Assembly (NCBI RefSeq): GCF_000090795.2
Contig: NW_003546526.1
Coordinates: 32,819-76,575, forward strand
Length of the DNA: 43,757 bases
Direction: 5' to 3'
Source of the DNA: Amphimedon queenslandica
Lineage: Eukaryota > Porifera > Demospongiae > Haplosclerida > Niphatidae
The position numbers and the translations under genes are program-made. The number at the start of each line of letters is the position of its first letter. Position 1 is the stretch's first letter. Positions 21,325 to 33,223 of the stretch are shown here, one piece after another. The notes under the pieces are model-generated. The model was given only the letters and a program-made list of their open reading frames with translations. It had not been told where the DNA came from and did not search any database.

Positions 21325-21891
21325 TTAAGAAATATTAATAGACTTAACTGCTTGGAAATGATTAGTACCAACATGCTTTAAATACAAAGCAGTTGTATTA
21401 TTATAACATGGAATGCCATATCAAGTTTGGGTTCCATATCTAGCGCAGCCAACAAAATTAGGAGTTACTGAATATGAATATATGGTTGTACCTAATATTG
21501 CAGGTAGTGTAATAATCTGTGTCAGTGGCCCAAACATAATTTCTATACATTTTGGACTTATTTATGTAATGATATATGCTTGAATATCTAGTGGCACTTG
21601 ATGTACTTCAAAGTTTGACATTTTACTAACAATTGCTTTACATATTTCGTAATGCTGAGAAAATGGCCCAGTGATGAGACATGAAAGGGCATAAAATAAA
21701 CTGTTTCCATCACCAGGGAGATCCAGAGTACTATTAGAAACTCTTTCATCTGACAATGGTGTTGTTGGACTACCAGGTAAAATTCTAGCAGCTGTGATAA
21801 ATTTGAGACTTAAAATCTCACACCAACCTCTTTGATATTCTTCATTACCAGGGTAATAAACATAATCCCATTGTCTCCTCACAAAATCTGG
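21325..21891 (-). pseudogene. Helitron unit 2: OTU domain with Cys-to-Ser change
   Basis: The first part (21882-21562) reads QWDYVYYPGN, then LPGDGNSLFYAL where units 1 and 3 have GDGNCLFYAL. The nucleophilic Cys of the OTU protease is Ser here (AGT for TGT). A 13-nt deletion near 21625, relative to unit 3, shifts the frame, so the remaining domain down to the NHFQAV histidine motif near 21360 is out of frame. It is the C-terminal domain of the Helitron polyprotein. Confidence 0.8.
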
Positions 21892-23000
21892 GTTGGAGGC
21901 TCTTCATAAGTAAAAATGACATCATCACCTTTTTTTGAATTACTTGTCTTTAATTTAATTCTTGAGCGTTTTATAGATACAATCAGACTACTACTATAAT
22001 GGTCATTTTTTACAACACACTTGGTTTTATCATCTTTTGGTTTACATTTAATGTTTGAGAGTTTTATAGATACAATGAGACTACTAAAACTATCATCATC
22101 TTTGACATTAAATTTGGTTTGTAGGTCTTTCAAATTAATTGAAACAATTAATTTATCATCTTTTTTGGAGCGAGGCGATACCAAAGCAGTATTGTCAGTA
22201 CTACTGTTTACATCAACTTTTCTTTTTTGGGGGCAAGGCTTATTTAAAGCATTATTGTCACAAATTTTACTCTTTTTGTGGCAATTAGTACTCTTACTTT
22301 TATTGCTACTAACGGTACTGTGACTAGTACTTTGTACATGACTTACAGACACCTTTGTATTCTTACTACAAGGTTCACCATCATCAATTATACCAGTCAC
22401 TTGAATCTTTCTCTTCTTTCCTTTACTTTTCTTGATTTGAGGTAAGTCATTCCGAAATTTACTTCTGAGGCGGTTAATTTCGTTAATGCAAAGACTACTA
22501 ACTTTAACAGAGAGAGGATCAAATGATAATAAATGTAATCCATTTAATGTACGTACACAAGACAATGCAACATATGCCATACCATCCCCAAAAACATCAG
22601 TAGATAAATCAATAATGGCTGCATCTAGTGAAAGGCCCTGACATTTATGTATAGTTATAGCATAAGAAAGTATAAGGGAAAACTGTTTCCTATGTATATA
22701 CAAATTCTTGGACGGCATAAATCTGGATGTAACCTTTTCTATGTCACAAGGTACATCAATATACTCAAATTTGATTGATATACGTGTAGCATAAATACCC
22801 ATTACTGTACCAATGGCACTATTAACTAATCCTACAGTCACATCAATATTATGTCGTAGCATTACTCTACAACCTACTGCTAAAGACAATACAGTTTCTA
22901 AACCAGCTGTTTTGGTTGGTTGATCTTTTAGTTTCTCTAATTTTTTTCTTGCTTTTGTCAAATTTTGATGTGCTGCCACTTTCACCAACAACATCAACAC
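21879..23000 (-). pseudogene. Helitron unit 2: helicase C-terminus and LIVSI-repeat linker
   Basis: This 373-codon open segment holds PIF1 helicase motif V (TIHKCQG, residues 116-122) and motif VI, which reads ALSCVR (145-150). Unit 3 has ALSRVR at this place, so the arginine finger is lost. After the helicase comes a basic stretch (KKSKGKKRK, 190-198) that looks like a nuclear localisation signal. A Ser/Lys/Asp-rich linker follows with three LIVSI motifs (284-288, 308-312, 339-343), each beside acidic or Ser residues. It ends with EEPP, one frame before the OTU domain (overlap 21879-21882), so one frameshift separates it from OTU. Confidence 0.8.
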
Positions 23001-23790
23001 ATGCTAACTCTATTTTCTCAGTTTCTAGAATTTGTAACATTAATTCATTGATTTTTTGGCACGCATCTACCTCAGAAAATAGGCAAATTGGAGGATTTGT
23101 TCCTTTATTTTACAAATTCTTTTTATTTTTCTTGTATGGAAACCTAAATTTCTCGACTCTTAAGCGTATTAATAGTTTCATCAGTCAGACAGCCATGCCT
23201 AACAGAATCAAGCATCTTAAAGAAAGTTTCGTCTCTTTTCTGTCGCTCATTGACTGTTAGTTCGTCATATTCTACTGTTTCTTTCTATATGTTAACTGCT
23301 TTTGCTGCTCCAAGTCTAGTTTTTACTAGTTTGTTTCTAATTTTTTTAAATACTGGCCTTACTGGTGGCAATTGTAAGAGGACATCTACAAATCAAATTT
23401 TTTTCGATCCAAACCATTCATCCGTTCCAAATATATCTTCTAAGTGCATGTGTAAGTATGATATATTTAGATTGAATACCATTGTTACCTCATCTACTAT
23501 TATAATTTTTCAATTTTTAAGTGTCATTTTTATCCTTTTCTGAGCTTCTTTACTCAAATCCCAATATCAAGCTATCTTTCCCTCTTTCACTATTGGTAAC
23601 TGAAATAATTTATGTATTGTTAGTCCACCAATATTTAATGCAGCTATACCTGTAGGTGCTACTATAGCACACATAATTTCACCACTTTTTGGATGCCATA
23701 TGTCATCCACTAGGCATTTTATTGCCTCAATTATAAACAATTTACCTGTTCCACCTACACCACTAATTAACATCCTTAGCAGTTTGATAT
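23001..23790 (-). pseudogene. Helitron unit 2: helicase N-terminal part
   Basis: The best fragment (23773-23567) has the Walker A loop as GVGGTGKL, where unit 3 has GVGGTGKS; losing the Ser/Thr should impair Mg-ATP binding. It is followed by APTGIAALN (motif Ia). Between 23560 and 23001 the DEVSM and GDLLQLPP regions are recognisable only by alignment to unit 3 and lie in shifting frames. Confidence 0.75.
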
Positions 23791-25500
23791 TATCTAGTCT
23801 AAGTAGTCTTGAAGGCTCATTCTCTGGTAAGTCTTCACGTTCTTTTTGACTGATAAGATGGCTCTAAACTTTATCAAACTTTCTTCTTTGATTTACATTA
23901 AACATTGCATCTCTTTGCTCTAATGTTAGATTAGGTACATTTACGTGCATGTCACCAATATCAGCTACTGCTTCCATTATTTCACCCAGTAATTGAGGCT
24001 CATAATCCTCCTTGTTATCAGGAAGTTCTTCAGTAAAACCGGCTTTATTTCTTGCATTGACTATTTTCTTCCAATTATGTTCTGCTTCTAAAACATTCTG
24101 TACTATGTTGAAATGATTTTCAATGCCACGTATAGATGCTTCTCTGTGATGCCTAAAAGCTTCTTCCATTGTTTCTCCTTCCATTACAAGTGTGTTCTTG
24201 TCTCTAAAAGGCACCAATACAAATATTAGCAAGTAAAAAAACTGTCTCTTTCCGCTTCTTGCATAGGATTTAATTTCCTACAGCTTGGAAGGATTGCCTT
24301 TGATCGAAGTTTGTATTGTTTCTCCATTTTCTCCTATTTTATCAAATTTTTAATTAGCAAAAAATTTGTAAAGAGATGCATCTTCAGTGTTATTCGGTCT
24401 CGTTGGATAAAAGTTTTCAATTATGCTAGGATTAAAATGTCTTTTGAAGATCAATGCATTATAGTTAAATATGAATAGTTTTTGATTTATCTGCTCCTCT
24501 TATGAGGCAAGTACACATTAACGTACTGTACAATTACTGATTTCATGTATGAACTTTCACTGAGAAGAAGATTGCTAGCTTCATATAGTCCTACTTCTTT
24601 AGCTCGAACTAATTTTTGGCCATTTTTCCAGAGCCTGCTGTATATTGTTGTCACAGATGCTGACTTCATTCCATAAGTCCTGTGCATGACTCTTTTCTGC
24701 TTTAGTGACATATCCAGTTACATACTCTGTAAGGAAAGACTCCTCTCTGCTATGTATTGCAAGTCCATATTTGAATGCCACAATTTGAACAGTAAAGGAT
24801 TGTAGTCGTTGATTTAAACTTATTTTTCATTTTGTTTGAGATAATAAATTTTATTGCACGATTTTAAGCTATTTTCAACATCATTGATGCAAATATTATC
24901 TCGTACTGGTCTAGGAAAATCAAATCGGCATCTAGATACATTGGTCTTGCCGACTTTAATATTTCGCTTGCAGTATTTGTTGCACTTGTGCATTTGGTAT
25001 TTTGTTACCAAAAAATTGAAATCAGGCGACATTTTTATCTGGTATATGGCAGGTAATCCTATCTTGTATGAAAGAACAGACTTTTTCTGGACGATGGATA
25101 CTGACAACAGGAGCATTTTCAATCCATAGGAGGATGTGATAATGAGGTGCTTGATGCATTGGATATTCTTAATATTGCCTAGAACACCTTTCTGGAGAAT
25201 GATTATGTTAAAGAAATCCTTAAATATTTATGAAAATTGTCGCGATACTGAAACAGGGTCCTCAGTACCTAATCTAGATATACTATATGAATGTAGTGCA
25301 TTATTTACTTTTCTTAAATATTGTGTTGTATCAGCTGAATCGTATTCAGGACGGCTTAATGTTAGGAAAAGTGTTGGTGAGCTGTACTCAGCAATCATTA
25401 CTTTGACTTCACCTTTCAGACGGAACCAATATTGATTTATGCCCCGTATTGAAGCCAGCATGGTGTTTAAATTGTCCTCAAATTCTTCATGTAACACATT
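23791..25500 (-). pseudogene. Helitron unit 2: Rep nuclease region
   Basis: From the N-terminal side this reads NQYWFRLKGE...SPTLFLTLSRPEY (25497-25228), then the HUH motif APHYHILLWI, intact near 25144-25136. A zinc-ribbon-like HKCNKYCK...CRFDFPRP follows (25122-24820). The Rep tyrosine motif EYVTGYVTK, with both Tyr, is near 24725-24700. The Rep-helicase spacer with YVNVYLPHKR runs from about 24530 to 23864. HUH nucleases of Helitrons nick DNA and join to its 5' end for rolling-circle transposition. This copy keeps all nuclease residues but has several frame breaks. Confidence 0.8.
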
Positions 25501-28500
25501 TATTTATTCTATCATTTCAGCAACATTTTGACGAATGTTACCCCTTGATGTTTTTAATAAATTATATATACCAGTTTTTAAGGCCTTATTAACTTTGAGT
25601 CCATAATAGTACAAACAATATGAATGATTTTTACGAAATCGGTGATTATAGTTTAACCATATGGAACTATAGACATACTTCCATCTTAAACCATACACGT
25701 AGTAAGTATTCTTGATTTTATGTATTCAATAAATGATAAAGTCTGTGCTGGATAGCTTTGTCTGGGATGATGCTCCCCATATTGTCCAGTTGGAAATAAA
25801 GTAGGAAAGCATAACAAATCAAGATGCTCTTGCCTATTGTCTATAGGCGCTTCTTTTACATTCATTAATTTATATTGACTGACATCAGAACCTGTTGCAA
25901 TTTTTCAATCAAGATTTCTAATTGTATAGTCCGAAAGGCCTTCTGAATCTTGATCATTTGCTTTTTCAAGCATTTTACAAGTAGTATTGGTAACTACTTG
26001 TGTAAAATTTTTAGACGATTTGTTGATGGATTTATCATATAAAGCCAATTTATTTCTTTTAATTTTCTTAGTGCTACTTTTATTTTATTTACATCAACTA
26101 AACTACGCCAGACATTATTTGATTTAGTAGGCTGTCCATTAATAATAATATAAAGTTCTGGATTAGGCAAATGATTAGAATCTATACCAATCTCATTTAA
26201 AGTTTGCATGATTTTTTCTAATTGATGAGGTAAATAAAATATTGCACCATTTAGAGCCTTCAAAGAATTATAGGTAGACACTTTTAAGGTCTGTGCCTAG
26301 CCTAAGAATTGTCTGAAAACATTTTGCTCTCTGTATTAACTGGTAACTTAAAGGATTCAAGATTTCCAATTCTTTGTGTAGTGGCTCACACTTTAACCCA
26401 TTGAGCACACAACATGCTGGAACTTCATTTTTCGTAATAGGTTTACAATGATTACAAATATACATAACTTTATTTAATGCTGTAGGATCATTCTCACTAA
26501 TGTAATCTAATAGGATATTGCAAACATCGCTATCAAATTAATTAGCTTCATTGACAGATTTTTTTCTTAAAAGCCACTTAGAGCTACAACATGCATTAAC
26601 AGCCTGATCAGACAAAGCTTACTTAAATTCATCAATAGCATTTGAATACTCAAAATAAGGAACAGTATCTAAGTTTGGTATTCTAAATGGGTCATCTTCT
26701 TCATCATTAATAGAATAATGCACATTATGAATTTTAGTCTCACAGGCTTCATTAATTTTTAAATTTATCAATTGTGCTACATCGCCATCAGCAAATGAAG
26801 AATCAATAATATCTATTGTTAAATGAGCATTTCTAGCAACATAAAAGTATTTTAATAGGCGTCTTAATAAAGGATAATGAACAGATGCATTGCGTAAAAT
26901 ACACAACATGCTTTTACAGTTAGTATCATTACTACTACACCAAATAGGATGGCCTATTCTTTCACAAACAATTTCTGAATATTTAAAACATTTTTTAACA
27001 ATAACAGTTACATTTGGGTTATCAGAGAAACCATGTTCAGGCACTTGATATATTTCTTACACATGCAGGGATCTTGTCATATAATGCTTATTAGGACAAT
27101 TATCACATGCATCTAAATGCTTCCTAAATTCTTTGATGGGTTCATCAAAATATTGTCTAACTTCAATAATAGAACTAACGTCACTTTCTAATATAGGCTT
27201 GCACAGTGCCACTTGAGGGTAGGTTTTCTCGTAACAGTATACGTTCTATTATTATCATCAAAATGTGACAATAATTGACAAAAGGGCCCTTATGGTGGAT
27301 TTTAAAATTGATCGTTATAATGAAAAATATCAACCTGTGAGTGCTTTGTTAGAGAATTATTGTTTCTAAAAGTTTCATGGTATAACTTTTTGCATCCTGT
27401 GGAGTAATTTTATGATAAATGGGGCTCAGGAAGTTGGATTTCTTAGGCTAGAAAGACAAATTTCGCCACCCGCCATAAGGTACCTTTTGTCAATTATGGT
27501 CACAAATTGTCATCTTCAGAATCACTATCATCACTACATTCTACTGTATCAATGCAGGACACATTAACAATCTCTGCTACATAACAGATGCCATTTGTAT
27601 AAACAGGGATTGCAACTGGACTACACGTATCTATATGTATTTGGCTATCAGGGTCATCATTAGGATATAAATATGTTGATTCATAAAAAAGGCTCACTAT
27701 TCTTTGTGTGACATTGCTCGCCAAAATCACTAAAGTTATTTAACTTCAATTTCCTAATGCTATATTTGCTGCATGTATCAATACAACTACTTTGTGGAAT
27801 CTGTTTTTCAAAACTAATTCTAACAATATCCTTGATGCAGCATTACATTTACTGTTATATGATGTGTTCTCAAAATCTACACCTTTCATACTTGATGGCA
27901 AATAATCATCCACTATTTCGAGGCTGAAATTTAATGCTTCAATAATTTTTGTGAAATAATATTCCTTTGCTTCACTATTTGGTGCAGGTAATGAGTAATT
28001 ATAATGTAATCTATACAATATGTGACTATAATTACGTTAATAACAATCTTTTTTTCGACGTCTCTTATTTTCTTTATTTAGTGCTATTTTTAATTTATCC
28101 ATTTCGTTATCAGAAAGTTTGTATCTCAGAAATTTATCTTTCGTAGCAAGTAATTTTGCATCTCTATTCTCGTAATACCGTTTTAAGGAGTTTTGTTTAT
28201 GAAGGCTTTGATTTTTAAGATGCCATTCCTTTAATTTACTTTTTTGGGGGTTTGGATTGTTTTGATAACGATCTCTAGATGCGCTTTCCTTTTGTTTTGG
28301 ATTCTGATGATACTGATCTCTAGAGGCTTCTTTCTTTGGTTGTGGATTTTTTTGATCATAATTTCTAGAGGAACCTTTTTTGTGGTCTAGATTAATCCTA
28401 TACTTTGGTTTAGAATAGCAAGTTCATTTTAAAATTTTGCTATCCTTGTTTTTATTGTATCAATTTTTACATTTGTGCAATATGTAATTTGGGTTCAATG

Positions 28501-28639
28501 CATGGAATTTTTTTGAATACACAAGCTAATAATTTATACTTATCTTATAAGCAACTCTAGCTTTGCTTTTGACCCTGTTACACTGCCTTATGTAGTCAGC
28601 TCTAGCATAGGACCTGTTTTTAGATATAAAACCTTCCAT
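25501..28639 (-). pseudogene. Helitron unit 2: N-terminal region
   Basis: A start is likely at 28639 (MEGFISKNRSYARADYIRQC), because the same start and following residues recur in the split unit 1 copy at 32263. Next come three 15-16-residue repeats (ASRDQYHQNPKQKES-like, about 28380-28240), then NYSHILYRLHYNYSLPAPN (28018-27746). A segment with an acidic patch is interrupted by a MITE (27265-27503). A cysteine-rich region (YICNHCKP..., VLNGLKCEPL, 26465-26268), like the DUF6570 part of animal Helitrons, follows. Last is the start of Helitron_like_N (LLCFPTLFPTGQYG near 25800). Frameshifts are frequent. Confidence 0.7.
27265..27503. mobile_element. 239-bp MITE with AAAT duplication
   Basis: The ends are inverted (GTGACAATAATTGACAAAAG; reverse complement of the right end GTGACCATAATTGACAAAAG). 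AAAT flanks both sides (27261-27264 and 27504-27507). Unit 3 has the empty site ATCAAAATTGTCATC at about 43359, and the split unit 1 copy has CAAAATTGTCATC at about 31179. It interrupts the N-terminal coding region of unit 2. The same family occurs in the opposite orientation at 35691-35926. The superfamily is not clear to me. Confidence 0.85.
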
Positions 28640-29535
28640 TTCCTTTCTATTATCATAAATCTTGGAGCACGACAATCACACTTAACATTAAAACAACAAA
28701 TAAATACCATAACTCCAAGTACGTATATGCAGGAGGTACAAGTAAACTACTGCTTATCATTGTAAAAATAATTGCAAAGACTTACCTCAATAATATCCAA
28801 TATCAGAAGTATAACAGAATACACTGAACTCTAGTGGTCTCTCTTAGGTACAGATATTCAAACTTGTCAAAACTGAGCAGCTGTAAAACTATGTTTCGCT
28901 CTGACGGCTCTGTAAGATTATATTTCGCTCTATGATAAAAGAAGCTTAATTAGTTATTTCAAAATAATTTACCAATTAGCTTTTAGAAGAACTGGTAATC
29001 ACATAGTCTGTGCACTGCTGAACAAGTACGCAAAGAAAGAAATAAATAGAGCGAATGTTCACCAAGTGCAGTCAGTCACTATGTCAACTCTGAGCATGCG
29101 CAATAAGATTCAAAGTGGCGACTTATTTTAAGGGGCAGTGATATCATGCCCAAATAACTAGTTTATAATCTAAGTTGAATTAAGATACGGAAAGCACCTT
29201 TGTAGTCCTGGACTCATGCTCCAAGGAATGATGTGAAAGTCAACTTGAGCTGTTCTTTAGTTTAAAAGATTATCTGTTGCATAAAAAAAATGAAAGAAGA
29301 TAAAGTCTGAAAAAATTTGCAGAAATTTGAATTGGGGCCTATTGTACAGAAATCGTTCCGCTACACTACAACCAACTTTAAAGGTACCAGGAGAATCGCT
29401 CAGTGAAAGAGAGCTCATCTAAGCTATTTATAATGCTGTACAAGGTAAGATACAAGAGTTATAAGCATTTGAAAGTTATAAATTTGGCTGCCATCTTGAA
29501 AAATAAACCCCAACCCTACATATAGGCTACCTCCT
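28640..29535 (-). promoter_or_regulatory. 5' leader of Helitron unit 2
   Basis: This non-coding block aligns with 32264-33165, the 5' leader of the split unit. Both contain TGAGCATGCGCA (here at 29091-29102), which resembles the NRF1 site of animal TATA-less promoters, about 450 bp upstream of the likely start. The last 60 bp (29478-29535) are not shared and include AAGATGGCAGC (YY1-like) and CAACCCTAC. Confidence 0.4.
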
Positions 29536-32263
29536 ATATAATTTATGCCACTTTTTTAGGCTATAAATTGGTAAGCCCTAATACTGCAGACAATATGAAT
29601 GATTTCTACGAAATCAGGAATGTATGTTTAAAAGTCTTGATTTTATGTATTCATTAAATGACAAAGTCTGTGCTGGATAGCTTTGTCTCAGGTGATGCTC
29701 TGCATATTGTCCAGATGGAAATGAAGTAGGAAAGCATAACAAATCAAAATGCTCTTGCCTATTGTCTATAGGCGCTTCATTCGAATTCATTATTTTATAT
29801 TGACTGATATCAGAACCTGTTACTATTGTACTGTCAAAATTTCTAATTGTATATGCCAAAAGGCCTTTTAAATCTTGATCTTTTGTTCAAGCATTTTACA
29901 AATAGTATTGCTGACTACTTGTATAACATTTTTTGACGATTCATTAAGTGAATCATTGTCTACGTTTCTATAAAGCCAATTTATTTCTTTAAACTTTCCT
30001 AATGCTGATTGTATTTTATTTACATCAACTAAACTACGCCAGACATTTGATTTAGTAGGTTGTCCATTAATGATAATATATAGTTCTGGATTAGGCAAAT
30101 GATTAGAATCTATACCAACCTCATCTAAAGTTTGCATTGTTTTTTCAAGTAAAAGAGGTAAGTAAAACATTGCACCTTTAAGATCCTTTAAAGAATTATA
30201 TGTAGGCACTTTTAAGGTGTGTGCCTAGCCTAACAATTGTCTGCAAACACTTGGCCCTCAGTATTAACTGGCAACTTAAAGGATCTAAATTTTCTTACTC
30301 ACACTTCAACCCATTGAACACACAACGTGCTGGAACTTCATTTATCCTATTAATTGGTTGACAATGATTGCAAATATACATAACTTTATTTAATGCTGTA
30401 GGATCATTCTCTCTAATGTAATCTAATAGGATATTCCAAACATCACTGTCTAAATTTTTAGCTTCAGTGACAAATTTATTTATTAAAAGCCTGTCACAGC
30501 TACAACATGCATTAACTCGGACAAAGCTTTCTTACATTCGTCAATAGCATCTGAATACTGAAAAGATAGTACAGTATCTAAGTTTGGTATTCTAAATGGT
30601 TCTTCTCCATCATTAGTAGCAAAATACACATTAAATTCAATCTCGTCTGCTTCACTGATTTTTAATTTTCGCAATTGTGCTATATTGCCTTCTGCAAGGG
30701 AAGAGTCAATAATATATATTGTTAAATTGGCATTTCTAGCAACATAAAAGTATTTCAAAAGGTGTCTCAACAAAGGATAATGAACAGATGCATGGCATAA
30801 AATATGCAGCATACTTTTACATTCAGTATCATTACTACTACACATAATAGGATGGCCTATCCTTTCACAAACAATTTCTGAATATTTTATGTTTTTCAAC
30901 GCCATTTTCATCGTTTTTAACAATTACCGTTACATTTGGATAATCACAGAAATTGTGTTCATGCACTTTATCTATTTCAGATCTAGTTATATAATGATTA
31001 TTAGGATAATTATCACATACATTTAAATGCTTCCTCAATTCTTTAATGGGTTCATCAAAATAATGTCTGACTTCAATAATAGAACTAACGTCTCTTTCTA
31101 ATAAAGTCTTGCACCAATCTTTACAGTGCCATTTTAGTGCAGGCTTTCTTTTATTAGTATACATTCTGTTATTACCAAAATTGTCATCTTCAAAGTCACT
31201 ATCATCATTACATTCCTTTACTCTATCAATACATGATACATCAACAATCCCTGCTACATAACAGATGCCATTCACTTCAACAGGGATTGCGATTGGGCTG
31301 TTTAATTGGCTATCATAACTATCATTAGGATACAAATATGATGATTTATAAAAATAAAGCTGACTATTCTTTGTGTGGCATTCTTCTCCAAAATCATTAA
31401 AACTATTCAACTTCAATTTCCTAATGCTATTTGCTGCATGTATTAATACACCTTTGTGGGATCTATTGTTAAAAACTGATTCTAACAATATACTTAATGC
31501 AGCATTACAGTTACTGTCATACAAAATGTTCTCAAAATCTATGCCTTTCATACTTGATGGCAATAAATCATCAACTATTTTGGGGTTGTAATATAATGCT
31601 TCAATAATTTTTGTAAAATAAACTTCCTTTGCTTCACTATTTGGTACAGGTAATGAATAATTAGAATGTAATCTATACAATATATGACTATAATTACGTT
31701 TGTAATAATCTTTATCTGGACGCCTCTTATTTTCCTTATATAGTGCCACCTTTAATTTATTAATTTTGTTAGCAAAAAGTGTAAACCTCTAAAACTTATC
31801 ATTTGTTGCAGGTATTATTGCGCCTCTATTTTCATAATAACATTTCAAAGATTTTTGTTTTTGTGGGTCAGATTATTTTGATATCACTCCTTTGATAATA
31901 TTTCTTGATGATTCGGATTCTTTTGATAATGATCTCTAGAGGCTTTTTCTTTGTTTGGGGATTATTTTGATAATGCTTTTTAGAGGCTTCTTTTTTTAGT
32001 CTGGATTGATCCTATAATTTTTATTAGAATAGCAAGTTGATTTTAAAATTTTGCTATCCTTGATTTTGCTATACACATTTTTACATTTTTGCAATATGTA
32101 ACTTGGGTTCAATGCATGAATCTGCTTGAATTAGGCCTTTGCAAAAGCAATCTTATACTTTTTACTATCTATATGCAATTCTAGCTTTGCTGTTGACCCT
32201 GTTACACTGCCTTATGTAGTGAACTCTGGCATGTGATCTATTCTTAGATACATAACCTTCCAT
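29536..32263 (-). pseudogene. Helitron unit 1: displaced N-terminal half
   Basis: The likely start is at 32263 (MEGYVSKNRSHARVHYIRQC). It is followed by IHALNPSYILQKC, degenerate SRD..NP repeats, and a long open segment at 31749-30865 (294 codons, NYSHILYRLHSNYSLPVPN, with an acidic patch, then HYITRSEIDKVHEHNF). Further frames at 30923-30483 and 30209-29868 (SYNSLKDLKGAMFYLP-type sequence, INGQPTKSNVW) lead to the beginning of Helitron_like_N at 29859-29614 (LLCFPTSFPSGQYAEHH). Similarity to unit 3 ends at about 29536, equivalent to 41680. This is where unit 1's left half stops, so the two are halves of one gene. Confidence 0.75.
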
Positions 32264-33165
32264 TTCTTTTCTATTATCATAAATCTTGGAGCATTTTTTT
32301 GGACTGAGCCCCAGTTAAATCACTTCATTTTTCTACTTCCTTTTATTACAACTAACAGCACAACAATTACACTTAACACTAACACAACAAATGAATACCA
32401 TAATATACCAAGTACACATATGCAGGAGGTACACTGCTTATCATTTAAAAAATAACTGTATGGACCTATCTCAATATATCCAATATCAGAAGTATAATGG
32501 AAATCGCTAAACTCTAGTGGTCTGGCTTAGGTACAGATGTCCAAAATTATCAAAACTGAGCAGCTGTAGAATTTTTCTTCTGTTAGACGGCTCTGTAAAA
32601 TTAGATTTTGCTCTATGATATATAAAACCAAATTTGTTACAGTTATTTCATAATTATTTACCTATTAGCACTTAAAAGAACTGTTAATGACATAGTCTGT
32701 GCACTGTTAAAAAAGTAAGCACAGAAAGAGAAGATTGGAGTGAATATTCACCCAGTGCAGTCACTATGGCATCTTTGAGCATGCGCATTAATATTAAAAT
32801 GGCAACCATTCTCAAGGGGAGGTGATATCATGCCCAAACAACTAGTTTATAATTGTACAAGATAGATTAAAATGTGGCAAGTACCTTTGTAGTCCTTGAC
32901 TCACGCTCCAAGGAATGATGTGAAAGTCACCTTGAGTCGTTCTCTAGTTTAAGAGATTATCCGGTGTATAAAAGAAACATAAGAGAAGAAGAAAAAGTCT
33001 AAAGAATTTTGCAGAAATTTGAATTTGGGCCAGTTATGAAGAAAAGTTTCCACTACATTACAGTGCACTTTAAAAGTACAAAGAAAATAGCTCAGTGAAG
33101 GAGAGCTCGAATAAGCCATTTATAAAGCCGTATGAGATAAGATAGAAGAGTTATAATCATTTGAA
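32264..33165 (-). promoter_or_regulatory. 5' leader of Helitron unit 1
   Basis: Aligned with 28640-29478, it carries TGAGCATGCGCA at 32776-32787 and a shared block around 32910-32945 (CTCCAAGGAATGATGTGAAA). Similarity between the two leaders ends abruptly after TTCAAATG(A/C)TTATAACTC read on the minus strand, which I take as the 5' terminus of the element. No gene is seen. Confidence 0.45.
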
Positions 33166-33223
33166 CTAGAGGAGGCTGGTCATGGGTCGTGTGCTGATTT
33201 CAGTTCGTGTACCTCCTCTCCCT

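Larger units (their letters stand above)
14491..29535 (-). mobile_element. Helitron unit 2, inserted in unit 1
   Basis: This is a full-length-looking unit of about 15 kb, including its own later insertions (about 350 bp at 16014, 1483 bp at 16606, 691 bp at 18770, 239 bp at 27265). It carries the Pro/RG gene at its left, the non-coding repeat region, and the complete order OTU-linker-helicase-Rep-N-terminus on the minus strand. The left end is an AT-rich block with GTAGGGTTG; the right end has the inverse CAACCCTAC at about 29515. The exact termini are uncertain because the flanks are AT-rich, and the 5' end could also lie at about 29478. Confidence 0.6.
890..33165 (-). mobile_element. Helitron unit 1, split by unit 2
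   Basis: This is the oldest-looking Helitron copy. Its left part (about 890-14490) holds a Pro/RG gene remnant, non-coding DNA, OTU, helicase and Rep remains. Its right part (about 29536-33165) holds the N-terminal coding region and 5' leader. The two parts meet at the same point of the Rep region when compared with unit 3 (near 41655-41680), with little missing between them. What lies between is a second Helitron (unit 2). Unit 1 also carries a hAT, two hAT-type MITEs and a Kolobok-like element. The left terminus is not clear and I placed it just before the Pro/RG gene; the right terminus is where similarity to unit 2 stops, after TTCAAATG read on the minus strand. Confidence 0.6.

Noticed and set aside
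22021..22323. Plus-strand hydrophobic frame ending in an [13 protein letters not shown] stretch, resembling a membrane protein
   Set aside because: It is antisense to the Ser/Lys-rich linker of the Helitron protein; Lys/Asn codons read backwards give Phe/Leu, a false membrane signal.
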